NCBI RefSeq assembly: GCF_027484705.1
Contig: NZ_JAIXSL010000020.1
Coordinates: 99,590 to 163,589 of the forward strand
Source of the DNA: Flavobacterium sp.
GTDB lineage: Bacteria > Bacteroidota > Bacteroidia > Flavobacteriales > Flavobacteriaceae
Direction of reading: 5' to 3'
Length of the DNA: 64,000 nt
Shown: one piece after another, positions 51,381 to 60,527 of the stretch
Layout: each line of letters starts with the position of its first letter
Numbering within the stretch: the first letter of the stretch is position 1
The notes under the pieces: model-generated
The model's input: the letters and a program-made list of their open reading frames with translations, nothing else
Databases searched by the model: none
What the model was told of the DNA's origin: nothing
Position numbers and translations under genes: made by a program

Positions 51381-54005
51381 TTATTTCAAATCCTGCTCGT
51401 TTTCTTTATCGAGATATTCCTGCACGATTTCAATGGCGTTGGTCACCACATCGCTCAAAGCAGTTATAAACGTGCCTTCTTCTGCGCTGTTGATTGCGTG
51501 TTTGATTGCTTCGACTTCTTTAGTGATGATTTCGTGAGTCACGTTCCTACCTGATTCTGCAATGCCTTCAAGAATTAGGTTGATGATTTCCTCTTCGGTT
51601 CTACCACGCAAATGTTTTTCCTGACGGATGATGATATGGTCGAACATGCGTCCGGCGATTTTCGCACATTCCTTGATGTCTTCATCGCGACGATCTCCGA
51701 CACCGGCAATGATTCCGATTTTTTTATTAGCCACGACGGTAGTTAGAAAATCTTCAACACCGCGATATCCTGAGGCATTGTGCGCAAAGTCGATGAGTAC
51801 TTTGAATTTCTTGAATTCGAAAATATTCATACGACCCGGAGTCTGCGCCGCACTCGGAATGAACGTTTGCAGCGACAAACTGATGTCTTCCGTTTTGAAT
51901 CCTTGTAAGTAACTCGCTAAAGTGGCTGCAAGTACGTTTGCGATCATGAATTTTGCTTTTCCGCCCATCGTAAGTGGTACGTGTGTCGCGCGTTCGATAC
52001 GGATTTTCCATTCGCCTTTTTTGACGGTGATGAAACCATTTTCATAGACGCAGACGATTTTGCCTTCCTTGCATAATTTTTTGATGAGTTCGTTTTCCTC
52101 ATCCATGCTAAAATAGGCTACGTTACAACTGAGTTCCTGTCCGATTTTGACGCATTGTTCGTCTTCGGCATTCAAAATCGCCCAACCATCTTTCTTGACA
52201 CTTTTGACGACGGTACTTTTGACACGTGCTAAATCTTCGAGCGTATGAATGTCGCTCAAGCCTAAGTGGTCTTCCTGAATATTGGTGATGACCGCGATGT
52301 CGCAACGGCTGAATCCTAATCCTGAACGAAGGATTCCACCGCGGGCTGTTTCGAGTACGGCGAATTCAACGGTCGGATCTTTGAGTATATATTCTGCTGA
52401 AACCGGGCCAGTCGTGTCGCCTTTTTCGAGCATATGATTCTGGATGTAAATACCGTCGGAAGTCGTAAAGCCAACTTTATAACCGTTGTTTTTGACGATA
52501 TGTGCGAGCAATCTTGTAGTTGTCGTTTTACCGTTGGTTCCGGTTACGGCGATGATTGGAATTCGACTCGGTTTTCCCGGAGGATAAAGCATGTCGATTA
52601 CAGGTGAAGCCACGTTTCTTGGCAAACCTTCTGAAGGCGCAAGGTGCATACGGAATCCCGGAGCAGCATTGACTTCAAGGATACAACCTCCATTTTCTTT
52701 TAAAGGTTGCGTTAAGTTTTCGGCCATAATATCGACACCACAAATGTCGAGGCCGATGACACGTGAAATACGCTCGCAAAGGAATACGTTTTCAGGGTGC
52801 ATCATATCGGTTACATCGACGGAAGTTCCTCCAGTACTGAGGTTAGCGGTCGATTTTAAGTAAACGATTTCGCCATTTTTAGGAACGGAATCAACCGTAT
52901 AATTTAATTTTTCAAGCAAATCTAAAGTGTCTCTGTCCACATCAATTTCAGTCAGCACGTTTTCGTGTCCGTAACCACGGCGCGGATCAAGATTGGTCGT
53001 GTCTATGAGTTGTTGGATCGTATCTTTTCCATTTCCGACCACGTGCGCCGGAACGCGTTTGGCGGCGGCTACGAGTTTATTGTCGATAATCAACACACGG
53101 AAATCAAATCCGGTGATAAATTTCTCAACGATGATTCTGCGGCTGTATTTTTTGGCATATTCCAATCCTGCAACGGCATCTTCCCAATTCGTTACGTTGA
53201 TTGAAGCGCCTTTTCCGTGATTTCCATCGAGCGGTTTGAGTACGATCGGATAACCAATTTTTTTGATGCAGGCTTCTAAATCTTCTTCATCCACGCAGAT
53301 GCTTCCGCTGGCTACGGGAATCGAAGCGTTGTCGAGCATGCGTTTGGTTTCTTCTTTATTACAGGCAATATCTACGGCGATGTTGCTCGTTTTGCATGTA
53401 ATGGTTGCCTGAAATCGCATTTGGTTGACGCCGTAACCGAGTTGTACCAAGGAATTCGTTCCAAGTCGAATCCATGGTATGTCGCGCGCTACGGCTTCTT
53501 CGACGATGCTTCCGGTACTGGGTCCGAGACGCACGCGTTCTCTGATTTCACGCATTTTTTTGATATCGCCTTCGAGATCGTATTCGGAGCCTTTAATCAA
53601 AGCTTCTGCAATATTGACCGAACTTTCTGCGGCGAACAAGCCTACATTTTCTTCCGTGTAACTGAATACAACATTGTAAATTCCGGGTGTTTTGGTTTCG
53701 CGGGTGCGTCCGAATCCGGTTTCCATTCCGGCGAGGGTTTGTATTTCGAGTGCGATGTGTTCAATCACATGGCCCATCCAGGTGCCGCGTTCTATTCGTG
53801 AAAAGAAACCGCCGCGCGTGCCTTCGGAGCAACGGTGCTCAATCATGGTCGGGAACATCGCTTCGATGCGTTCGCGAAAACCTTCTATTTTATTGGTCGG
53901 GAACTGCTCCATTTCCTCTAAGTCCAAACGCATTTGGATGAGTTTTTTTCGTTGTACACTCCAGATATTCGGACCACGCAGCGCTTGTACTTTTAATATT
54001 TTCAT
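51381..54005 (-). CDS. cphA: Cyanophycin synthetase
   Basis: 874 residues, the usual CphA length. The N-terminal domain (LKVQALRGPNIWSVQRKKLI) is followed by an ATP-grasp domain (about 215-475; VLKPLDGNHGKGASINV, VEKFITGFDFRVLIIDN, GGCILEVNAAPGFRMHLAPS) that adds aspartate to the backbone, and a Mur-ligase-like domain (about 480-860; P-loop VTGTNGKTTTTR at about 486-497, VLETARGGILRSGLGF, HNASGYRG) that adds arginine to the side chains. The product is multi-L-arginyl-poly-L-aspartate, a nitrogen reserve. Cyanophycinase and isoaspartyl peptidase genes lie divergently, 1.3 and 2.4 kb away. Confidence 0.95.
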   Translation of the reverse strand: MKILKVQALRGPNIWSVQRKKLIQMRLDLEEMEQFPTNKIEGFRERIEAMFPTMIEHRCSEGTRGGFFSRIERGTWMGHVIEHIALEIQTLAGMETGFGRTRETKTPGIYNVVFSYTEENVGLFAAESSVNIAEALIKGSEYDLEGDIKKMREIRERVRLGPSTGSIVEEAVARDIPWIRLGTNSLVQLGYGVNQMRFQATITCKTSNIAVDIACNKEETKRMLDNASIPVASGSICVDEEDLEACIKKIGYPIVLKPLDGNHGKGASINVTNWEDAVAGLEYAKKYSRRIIVEKFITGFDFRVLIIDNKLVAAAKRVPAHVVGNGKDTIQQLIDTTNLDPRRGYGHENVLTEIDVDRDTLDLLEKLNYTVDSVPKNGEIVYLKSTANLSTGGTSVDVTDMMHPENVFLCERISRVIGLDICGVDIMAENLTQPLKENGGCILEVNAAPGFRMHLAPSEGLPRNVASPVIDMLYPPGKPSRIPIIAVTGTNGKTTTTRLLAHIVKNNGYKVGFTTSDGIYIQNHMLEKGDTTGPVSAEYILKDPTVEFAVLETARGGILRSGLGFSRCDIAVITNIQEDHLGLSDIHTLEDLARVKSTVVKSVKKDGWAILNAEDEQCVKIGQELSCNVAYFSMDEENELIKKLCKEGKIVCVYENGFITVKKGEWKIRIERATHVPLTMGGKAKFMIANVLAATLASYLQGFKTEDISLSLQTFIPSAAQTPGRMNIFEFKKFKVLIDFAHNASGYRGVEDFLTTVVANKKIGIIAGVGDRRDEDIKECAKIAGRMFDHIIIRQEKHLRGRTEEEIINLILEGIAESGRNVTHEIITKEVEAIKHAINSAEEGTFITALSDVVTNAIEIVQEYLDKENEQDLK

Positions 54006-54180
54006 TTTAGATAGCTATTTTGTATTGATTTCGTTAAAATATAAAATAATTATCAGACTGAAGCATTTTTTAGTATAAAAAGTTTTAAAATAGGTTTGTT
54101 TTCTTTGATTGATATTGATATACAGCTTTTTGAAATTAGTAATTCTTAAAACAGAAATTAGTTTTGGTTGAATCATTCGC

Positions 54181-54208
54181 AAAAAAAAAGAGATAGTTAG
54201 ACTACCTC
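54181..54208 (-). terminator. Terminator of the secreted protein at 54234
   Basis: On the minus strand GAGGTAGT / ACTATCTC (one G-U pair) is followed by a run of nine T. Confidence 0.75.
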
Positions 54209-54233
54209 TTCTTCTTTAATAATTTTTGAAAAA

Positions 54234-55022
54234 CTATTCACACCAAACTACCAAAGCAACTTCAATAATACCATTCGCATTGATTAAAGCATTTGAAAGC
54301 GTTACGGTTTGTGAACTTGTGCCACAAAAATAGTCTTGAAAAGAGCCGAAATGGTAAGTGCCAGGCAGTAAATTAGTAAAACAGGTTCCTTCCTGATTAT
54401 CTGGATAAATGTACGCACCCGTTGCAGTGTTTTGACAGTAAAAACCTGCGTTATAGCTGGCAGGATTTCCTAAACTGTCCACAGTTTTGATGCACACATT
54501 GTAGGTTTTTATGTTTTGTTTGATCACACCAATTTTAGTAATAATATTACCTGCTTTATTGAATTGTCTGGTTAGTGCTGAGCGAATAGGCGTTATTAAA
54601 TTTAAAGCTTGAGTCGTATTGTTTGCTACAATCGCTGCAGTCATTTGATTGGTTAAATTCAATAAAATATCATTCTGATTGACCAAATCCGTTGTTAGAG
54701 CAGTAATGGCAGTTGAAGAAAAATCAATCACCGAGTTGCTTTTGGCTAAAGCAACAAAATAGTCAACATCATCCGCTTGATTCTGAACTTGATTGACATG
54801 GTAATGCATTTTATCGCTAAATAAAGTCGCGTTTGGGTTTCCTAGAATGGTCAGCTGTTTTACCAGTTGATTTACTGCCTTTCTGGAATTTACGACTTCT
54901 TGCTGAACATTTTCAGCCGATTGAATGGCGGAATTCAAATTTTGTTCCGCGACCGATTGGGCAAAAGTTTGACCAAAAACAAACACCGTTAATGATAACG
55001 CGTAAAAGATAGCTTTTTTCAT
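54234..55022 (-). CDS. Secreted protein of unknown function in the cyanophycin locus
   Basis: 262 residues with a clear signal peptide (to about 21, GQTFAQS). Residues 25-170 are strongly helical and amphipathic (AEQNLNSAIQSAENVQQEVV, NDILLNLTNQMTAAIVANN, ALTRQFNKAGNIITKI) and look like a coiled-coil or helical bundle. The C-terminal part (about 170-262) is beta-rich with five to six Cys (VCIKTVD, AGFYCQNTATGAYIYPDN, CFTNLLPGTYHF) and resembles a small transthyretin-like sandwich with probable disulphides. No family is recognised. Codon use is more AT-rich than in cphA and cphB. Its position between cphA and cphB may be accidental. Confidence 0.75.
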   Translation of the reverse strand: MKKAIFYALSLTVFVFGQTFAQSVAEQNLNSAIQSAENVQQEVVNSRKAVNQLVKQLTILGNPNATLFSDKMHYHVNQVQNQADDVDYFVALAKSNSVIDFSSTAITALTTDLVNQNDILLNLTNQMTAAIVANNTTQALNLITPIRSALTRQFNKAGNIITKIGVIKQNIKTYNVCIKTVDSLGNPASYNAGFYCQNTATGAYIYPDNQEGTCFTNLLPGTYHFGSFQDYFCGTSSQTVTLSNALINANGIIEVALVVWCE

Positions 55023-55283
55023 AATTAAAATATTTTTGATTAGTAATAGGTCAAAAGTAGCTTTTACCCATGGGCTTGATTTTATTTAAAATTTATTTAA
55101 ACGTTAAAAATCAAGTTGTTACAAGCTAAAATATTTGAATTTTAAAACCATTTCTTAATAGTGGAGTAACCTGAATGAATTACTTTATGCAAATTCTCAA
55201 TGTCCAGGTTTTGAAATATAAAAGAGCAGCCAATAGCTGTTGAAAACTACCGTAAAACATTTGCCTCAAAACCACGAAATACA

Positions 55284-55314
55284 TTTGGATACTTTCAATT
55301 TTTGGTTATTTTTA
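55284..55314 (+). promoter_or_regulatory. Promoter of cphB, possibly giving a leaderless mRNA
   Basis: TTTG at 55284-55287 and TATTTTTA at 55307-55314, 19 nt apart. The ATG at 55319 lies 5 nt below the -7 box, about where transcription should begin. The last base of the -7 box departs from consensus. The rest of the gap 55023-55283 shows nothing notable. Confidence 0.4.
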
Positions 55315-55318
55315 CCGC

Positions 55319-56191
55319 ATGAACATACGAGGAAAATTAATCATTATCGGCGGCGCTGTTGACAAAGGAAGTTTTACGGAGACCGATTTAGACAAGAATG
55401 CAGCGAAGAATCTGAACTTTTTTGAGGCCGGAATCCTAAAGCGTATCATCAACGAATCGAAGCATAAAGAAAAATCCCGAATTGAAGTCATTACGACGGC
55501 ATCGAAAATCCCGAGGGAAATCGGACCGGAATACGTGAAAGCCTTACATTATTTAGGCGCTGACAATGTCGATGTGCTGCATATCGAAAAACGCGAACAA
55601 GCTGTAGAAGCTGACGTTTTGGATCGTTTGCGTTCGGCTGATGTCGTCATGTTTACCGGTGGTGACCAATTGCGGTTGACGTCGATTCTTGGCGGAACTA
55701 CATTTCACGATATTTTATTAGAGAAATACCAAAACGAAGAATTCATTTATGCAGGAACTTCTGCAGGAGCTGCAGCGGCTTCGAACAATATGATTTACCA
55801 AGGCAGCAGCAGTGAGGCTTTGCTCAAAGGCGAAGTCAAAATTACGAGCGGTTTAGGGTTGATTGACGGCGTCATCATTGATACGCATTTCGTGCAACGT
55901 GGCAGAATCGGGCGTTTGTTTCAGGCGGTGGTTGGGAACCCTAAAGTACTCGGCATCGGACTTGGAGAAGATACCGGATTATTGATTACGCACAACACCA
56001 AAATGGAAGCGATCGGTTCGGGACTTGTAATTTTAGTGGACGGCCGTGAAATCAAAGACACCAACTTAACGCAAGTGGAATTGGGGCAACCGATCTCCAT
56101 CAATCACTTGGTAACGCATGTGCTCAGCATGCACGATACTTTTGATTTAACTACTTTTAAGATGACGATTAAGTCGTCGCAATATGTTTAA
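55319..56191 (+). CDS. cphB: Cyanophycinase
   Basis: 290 residues, a serine exopeptidase of family S51. Motifs: GKLIIIGGAVDKG at the start, VMFTGGDQLRLTS (about 110-122), the nucleophile elbow AGTSAGAAAAS (Ser148) and IIDTHFVQRGRIGRL (His190). It cuts cyanophycin into beta-Asp-Arg dipeptides. A signal peptide is absent, so it acts in the cytoplasm on stored granules. The isoaspartyl peptidase gene that finishes the pathway lies downstream beyond an inverted repeat. Confidence 0.95.
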   Translation: MNIRGKLIIIGGAVDKGSFTETDLDKNAAKNLNFFEAGILKRIINESKHKEKSRIEVITTASKIPREIGPEYVKALHYLGADNVDVLHIEKREQAVEADVLDRLRSADVVMFTGGDQLRLTSILGGTTFHDILLEKYQNEEFIYAGTSAGAAAASNNMIYQGSSSEALLKGEVKITSGLGLIDGVIIDTHFVQRGRIGRLFQAVVGNPKVLGIGLGEDTGLLITHNTKMEAIGSGLVILVDGREIKDTNLTQVELGQPISINHLVTHVLSMHDTFDLTTFKMTIKSSQYV

Positions 56192-56192
56192 T

Positions 56193-56350
56193 GGACACGC
56201 TACGCTTTAGACACGCTGCGCTTAGGACACGGCTACGCCTCAGGACGCGCTTCGCTTTGGACAGAGTAGTGTCGGTAGCGAGAGGTGTCTTAAGCCCGTA
56301 GGGCGAGTCCTGAGTGAAACGTGTCTAAAGCCTGAAAGGCGAGTCTAAAA
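56193..56350. repeat. Inverted repeat of tandem GGACACG units, copy 2
   Basis: Left arm units: GGACACGCTACGCTTTA, GACACGCTGCGCTTA, GGACACGGCTACGCCTCA, GGACGCGCTTCGCTTT. Right arm: GGTGTCTTAAGCCCGTAGGG, GTCCTGAGTGAAAC, GTGTCTAAAGCCTGAAAGGC, GTCTAAAA. It shares unit type and overall symmetry with the copy after dnaB and fills the whole space between cphB and the isoaspartyl peptidase gene. Confidence 0.85.
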
Positions 56351-56358
56351 TCTACAAT

Positions 56359-57201
56359 ATGAAACTTATCATCCACGGCGGTTTTTTCTCAGAATCTTCC
56401 ACAAACCACGAAACGAAAGTGGCCAAGCAAAACGCTTTGGAACGCATCGTAAAAGATTCTTATGAATTTTTGAAAACGCATTCGGCCGTCGAAACCGTGG
56501 TCTATGCCGTGTCGCTTTTGGAAGACGATGCTTTGTTTAACGCGGGCATCGGTTCGCAAATCCAGAGCGACGGAAAAATCCGGATGAGCGCGGCTTTGAT
56601 GGATGGCGAAACCCAGAAAATGAGCGGCGTAATCAATATTGAAGAAGTCAAAAATCCGATACAAGTCGCTCAGGTTTTAATGAAAGAAGACGACCGTGTG
56701 TTAGGTGGAAGTGGTGCTACGAATTACGCCAGACAACACGGATTTGAAAAATTTTCTACTGAAATCGCGCAACGGCGTGCGGAGTATGAAGCCAAATTGA
56801 AATCGGAAGGATTAGGAACCGTGGGCTGTGTAGCTTTGGACAGTGATGGGAAACTTGCGGCTGCAACATCAACTGGCGGAAAAGGTTTTGAAATCCCCGG
56901 ACGCATTTCTGATTCCGCAACCGTAGCCGGGAATTATGCCAACAGTATTTGTGGTGTGAGTTTAACAGGTGTTGGTGAAGATATTGTCAGCAATGCAACC
57001 GCGGCTAAAATCGTGACGCGTGTGACCGATGGCTTTACTTTGAAAGACGCTTTTGCCAAAACGTTTGACGAATTATTGCCGTATGACGGATTCGCCGGTG
57101 CGATTGCAATTGATTGCGACGGGAATATGTTTCATCAGGATTCGCATCCGAGCATGGTGTTCGCGAGTTTTGATGGCGAAAAATTTGAAGTTTTTGGATG
57201 A
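56359..57201 (+). CDS. Isoaspartyl peptidase / plant-type L-asparaginase
   Basis: 280 residues, an Ntn-hydrolase made as a precursor that cuts itself before the catalytic threonine. The motif GLGTVGCVALDSDG has the nucleophile Thr154, and LAAATSTGGKGFEIPGRISD is the oxyanion and substrate loop. The alpha-subunit start has LIIHGG and NAGIGSQIQSDGKIRMSAAL. It hydrolyses beta-Asp dipeptides, here most likely the beta-Asp-Arg released by cyanophycinase, to aspartate and arginine. It is immediately downstream of cphB, separated by the inverted repeat. Confidence 0.92.
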   Translation: MKLIIHGGFFSESSTNHETKVAKQNALERIVKDSYEFLKTHSAVETVVYAVSLLEDDALFNAGIGSQIQSDGKIRMSAALMDGETQKMSGVINIEEVKNPIQVAQVLMKEDDRVLGGSGATNYARQHGFEKFSTEIAQRRAEYEAKLKSEGLGTVGCVALDSDGKLAAATSTGGKGFEIPGRISDSATVAGNYANSICGVSLTGVGEDIVSNATAAKIVTRVTDGFTLKDAFAKTFDELLPYDGFAGAIAIDCDGNMFHQDSHPSMVFASFDGEKFEVFG

Positions 57202-57233
57202 TTTTAAGAGGTTAATCTTGAATGAAATAAAAA

Positions 57234-57265
57234 CAAAAAACCCGGAAGCTTATCCGGGTTTTTTT
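57234..57265. terminator. Bidirectional terminator
   Basis: CCCGGA / TCCGGG stem around AGCTTA (57241-57258), with A run before and T run after, between convergent genes. Confidence 0.92.
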
Positions 57266-57284
57266 ATGGTGTTTTTAGGTCGAT

Positions 57285-58811
57285 TTAGAAACCAAGTCCG
57301 ACTGCAAAACCTTTTACAGTAGCCGATGGGAAAGCAGCAAGCTGGGTAGCGGTTCCAGTCATAGTATTGATGGAATAAATACCATTGTTTCCGCCGACGG
57401 TCAGCAGTGCATAAGCATTATTTGAAGTGCCGCCGATATCAAAACCATTACTGGCTGACGCATTCACGCCAAGCGAACCCACACTGGTTAACGTTCCGTT
57501 GTTGGGTGGATTTTGGAGGTATAACATATCGGTTGTGGTATCGATGTCGAACAGCGAGGTAGCAGTTGTTCCTGGGAAATTGTTCAGGTAAGCTACAGCG
57601 GTTACGTTTGGTGTTCCCGGGTTGAGTGCCGTATCCGTTGCGGCCAAGACTCCGTCGTTAGGGTTGACGCGTAGGTTTTGTCCGGTATTGCTCACAATAC
57701 GAATGCGGTCCACAACAGGATTGAAATCAAAACCAAAATCGGTACCATCAGGAATGAATGCCGGGCCTGCGCCAATCATCGTGGCGGCTACGGTTGCGGT
57801 ATTCAAACCATAGATTCTTCCGGTACTTCCGAGTGCGAAAAGTTGTCCAGTAGCCGGACGCATGTCGATGCCTAATATTGTTTCTGAGGGTTGCAGGTTT
57901 GTGATGGCTTTGGTAACTGGTGTTCCGGGATTCATGAAATTGAAAATATGCAGATTGTTCGAACCATCAATTGCATAAGCTACCGGATTTGTTGGGATGG
58001 CCAACCCGATGATTGAAGTAGCTAGCATGCCCAGTTCGGTTGCTTTTCCGTCGCTAAGACTGATTTGGTATAAATGATCCATGCCGCCTGTGGTTAAGTT
58101 GGCTAGTGCGATGCCATTTTTAGCATCGATGTCGAAACCACCATCAGCAATTGCGGTTGCTGAAAGTTCTAGGCTTCCAATCAAAGTCAATGTTCCTGCA
58201 TTTGGCGGGTCTTGTTTGTAAAGCATGCCCGAAGTGTAATCGATGGCGAAAAGTTCGGTAGTCGTTGCGCCTGCGGTATTGTTGGTGTAAGCTGCTGCAC
58301 CGATATTCGGTGTTCCCGGATTCAGGTTGGAATCTGTTGCGGCCACGGCTCCGGTTTCTGGATGCAATCTAAGATTTTGTCCGCTCGACGTGACTACCCG
58401 GATGCGATCTACAGTCGGGTTGAAATCGAAACCGGTAAGTGAACCTGTAAGGGCTGGTGTGAAAGGCGCTGTTCCTAATGCGGTTGCAGCTCCGGTGTTG
58501 CGGTTGATCAGGTATAATCTGCTGGTGCTGCCGAGTCCGTATAATTGGCCGGTTGCGGGACGGAAATCGATGGCTAATAAGTTTTCGCCTGTTTGTAATC
58601 CTGTTACAGGTGTGTTACTAAGCGTTGCAGCGGTGTTGTTGGCGTTGTATTTCAGGAGCGCATTGGCTGAAGTCAGTCCGTAGAATTCGAGATTCGGTTT
58701 GACTACAACAGGCGGCAAATCGTTGTCATTGCTGTCGTTGCTGCAACCTGTGAAAGTCGTTGCGATAATTGCTGTGCCCAGACAGCATAGGAAGTGGATT
58801 GTTCTTTTCAT
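57285..58811 (-). CDS. DUF4394 domain lipoprotein (two repeats)
   Basis: 508 residues from the ATG at 58811; the reading frame extends 12 codons upstream but without signal-peptide character. Lipobox TTFTGC (about Cys23). Two DUF4394 modules, about 45-270 and 280-505, share the blocks LLAIDFRPATGQLYGLGSTS / ILGIDMRPATGQLFALGSTG and GFDFNPTVDRIRVVTSSGQN / GFDFNPVVDRIRIVSNTGQN. Predicted as a surface beta-propeller-like protein of unknown function. A single-gene unit. Confidence 0.88.
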   Translation of the reverse strand: MKRTIHFLCCLGTAIIATTFTGCSNDSNDNDLPPVVVKPNLEFYGLTSANALLKYNANNTAATLSNTPVTGLQTGENLLAIDFRPATGQLYGLGSTSRLYLINRNTGAATALGTAPFTPALTGSLTGFDFNPTVDRIRVVTSSGQNLRLHPETGAVAATDSNLNPGTPNIGAAAYTNNTAGATTTELFAIDYTSGMLYKQDPPNAGTLTLIGSLELSATAIADGGFDIDAKNGIALANLTTGGMDHLYQISLSDGKATELGMLATSIIGLAIPTNPVAYAIDGSNNLHIFNFMNPGTPVTKAITNLQPSETILGIDMRPATGQLFALGSTGRIYGLNTATVAATMIGAGPAFIPDGTDFGFDFNPVVDRIRIVSNTGQNLRVNPNDGVLAATDTALNPGTPNVTAVAYLNNFPGTTATSLFDIDTTTDMLYLQNPPNNGTLTSVGSLGVNASASNGFDIGGTSNNAYALLTVGGNNGIYSINTMTGTATQLAAFPSATVKGFAVGLGF

Positions 58812-58954
58812 AATCAAAGTGTTTTTAAGTGTTAATTGGATTAACATGTACGGAAGGAACCGTAGTTCGGTTTTCCAACACAGTGAATTTTTGAAATTTA
58901 GTTTTTCATAAATGGTTAAATGCTTTTCTAAAACAGATCTTCACCACGTATTCA

Positions 58955-59764
58955 TTAATCATACTCATAGACAAACCTGCTTTGCTGGGTAATATTGCCA
59001 TTGTCATCATAGTAGGTTTTATTAATGACATCAATATTGCCATTGGAAAGCGTCGTTTGCTCGGTGCGAACAGATACATAAGTAGTGCCATGGAAAGCCT
59101 CGGATAGTTGCTCACTCATCAGAAAAAAACCATCGGCGTCATAGGTAGTGGTTTCGTTATACAATAGTTCGCCGTTGTTGAAACATTCGGTGTAGACAGG
59201 TTTTCCTTCAGCATTGTTGGTATAGACTAATTTTTCGTAAGTGTCCCAAAGTAAAGGAACAGGATACCAATCTGAATATTCTTTCGAAATCAGAAAGGCG
59301 TTGTTGTCGTAAATATAATCGGTTTTGTACCTGAGTAACCAATTGTTGTCGGATGTCCAAACTTCTTGTTCCTCTTTGACTAATTTCCCGCTGGCATTGT
59401 AGGTAAATGTATGGCGCATGTCATTAACCCAAGCCAGTGGACCGCTTTCGCTTATGTAACGCAACTTCTGGTCGATTTGCTCGCTCGCATGACCGCTGTC
59501 GGAGAGGGTATAGGTGGAGCGTTTTGCATCGATCCAGTTTTCGCCCGATGCGGTTTGGAAAAGACTCGATGACATCATGGTGTTATTGCCTTCATAATTG
59601 TAGGTTGTTTTGTAGGTATTATACCATTGGTCTCCAACATAGTCTTGGCGTAGAATCGATTTGATTCGCGAAGCGTTGTTATTGACGGAATCGTCTGAAG
59701 AGCAGGCGGCAAATGAAAAGGTTAGGATAATAAGTAGAAGGGAGATTGCTTGTTTGATTTTCAT
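58955..59764 (-). CDS. Lipoprotein with YD-repeat-like strands
   Basis: 269 residues. Lipobox FSFAAC (Cys21) followed by SSDDS. The rest is a series of tyrosine- and asparagine-rich beta hairpins (YKTTYNYEGNN, MRHTFTYNASGKLVKEEQ, YKTDYIYDNNAFLISKEY, ETTTYDADGFFLMSEQ, KTYYDDNGNITQQSRF) reminiscent of RHS/YD repeats but short. Such lipoproteins are common in Bacteroidetes and of unknown role. It is preceded on the same strand by a 311-bp gap holding a repeat and the rplT terminator. Confidence 0.75.
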   Translation of the reverse strand: MKIKQAISLLLIILTFSFAACSSDDSVNNNASRIKSILRQDYVGDQWYNTYKTTYNYEGNNTMMSSSLFQTASGENWIDAKRSTYTLSDSGHASEQIDQKLRYISESGPLAWVNDMRHTFTYNASGKLVKEEQEVWTSDNNWLLRYKTDYIYDNNAFLISKEYSDWYPVPLLWDTYEKLVYTNNAEGKPVYTECFNNGELLYNETTTYDADGFFLMSEQLSEAFHGTTYVSVRTEQTTLSNGNIDVINKTYYDDNGNITQQSRFVYEYD

Positions 59765-59860
59765 AGAATGCTTTAAAAAGTGAAATAGACAGCCAAATAT
59801 ACCTTTTTAATGTTGAAAAAAACGGCTGAATTCCAGAGCATTAATAAAAACCCCGGATGT

Positions 59861-59936
59861 TGCGTGAAGGATAGGAGCGATAGCCCGCAGCGCAGCGAGG
59901 ACTTTAGCGGATAGCCTGACCCTTGCGGGCACGCCC
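59861..59936. repeat. Hairpin intergenic repeat, element 4 (short variant)
   Basis: GCGTGAAGGATAGGAGCGAT, AGCCCGCAGCGCAGCGAGG, ACTTTAGCGGATAGCCTGAC, CCTTGCGGGCACGCCC. It shares both ends with element 1 (GTGAGGGATAG ... GATAGCCCGACCCTTGTGGTCACGCC) but has a compact GC-rich centre. GCGTG and CACGC close the ends. Confidence 0.75.
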
Positions 59937-60009
59937 AAAAAATTGGAACACGGATTAGGCAAGTTGCACAGATTATCACGGATTTTAAAACTTCAGCGCC
60001 AATAAAAAA

Positions 60010-60037
60010 CAAAAAACCCGCTCTTGCGAACGGGTTT
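60010..60037 (-). terminator. Terminator of the thrS-infC-rpmI-rplT operon
   Basis: On the minus strand AAACCCG / CGGGTTT with a 10-nt loop is followed by TTTTTTG, 39 bp after the rplT stop. Confidence 0.85.
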
Positions 60038-60075
60038 CTCTATAGTAAGTAATTTCAATCTGGTTGAATAAACGT

Positions 60076-60420
60076 TTATTTTACTTTGTGAAGTATGGCT
60101 TTGAAAGCTTCCGGGTGATTCATCGCTAAATCGGCTAAAACTTTACGGTTCAATTCGATACCGTTCTTTTTAACTTGTCCCATGAATTGAGAGTAACTCA
60201 TGCCTTCGAGACGGGCTCCGGCGTTGATACGCTGAATCCATAACGAACGGAAGTTTCTCTTGTTTTGCTTTCTGTCGCGGTAAGCGTATACCATTGCTTT
60301 TTCAACGGCATTCTTCGCAACGGTCCAAACGTTTTTTCTACGGCCAAAGAAACCTTTGGCTTGCTTCATGATTTTTTTTCTTCTTGCTCTTTTAGCAACT
60401 GAATTTACTGATCTTGGCAT
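60076..60420 (-). CDS. rplT: 50S ribosomal protein L20
   Basis: 114 residues. The basic N-terminal extension ([40 protein letters not shown]) and the globular part ([30 protein letters not shown]) are typical. L20 is needed early in 50S assembly and in other bacteria represses its own operon. It is the last gene of thrS-infC-rpmI-rplT, 107 bp after rpmI. Confidence 0.97.
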   Translation of the reverse strand: MPRSVNSVAKRARRKKIMKQAKGFFGRRKNVWTVAKNAVEKAMVYAYRDRKQNKRNFRSLWIQRINAGARLEGMSYSQFMGQVKKNGIELNRKVLADLAMNHPEAFKAILHKVK

Positions 60421-60527
60421 AATTTTCTGTGTTTTTGTAGCAGGCGTCCGAATTGAATCGAGGAACTTAAAGGCCCAACTCCAAGGTTATTAAAATAATT
60501 TTTAACCTAAAGAATTTTTCTAACGAA

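Larger units (their letters stand above)
59765..60075. other. 311-bp gap without a gene
   Basis: Holds a variant of the hairpin repeat family (59861-59936) and the terminator of the rplT operon (60010-60037). No coding sequence was seen. Confidence 0.7.

Noticed and set aside
51955..53941. Multiple frames opposite cphA
   Set aside because: GC-rich coding of cphA leaves long open shadows; the protein on the minus strand is complete and well conserved.
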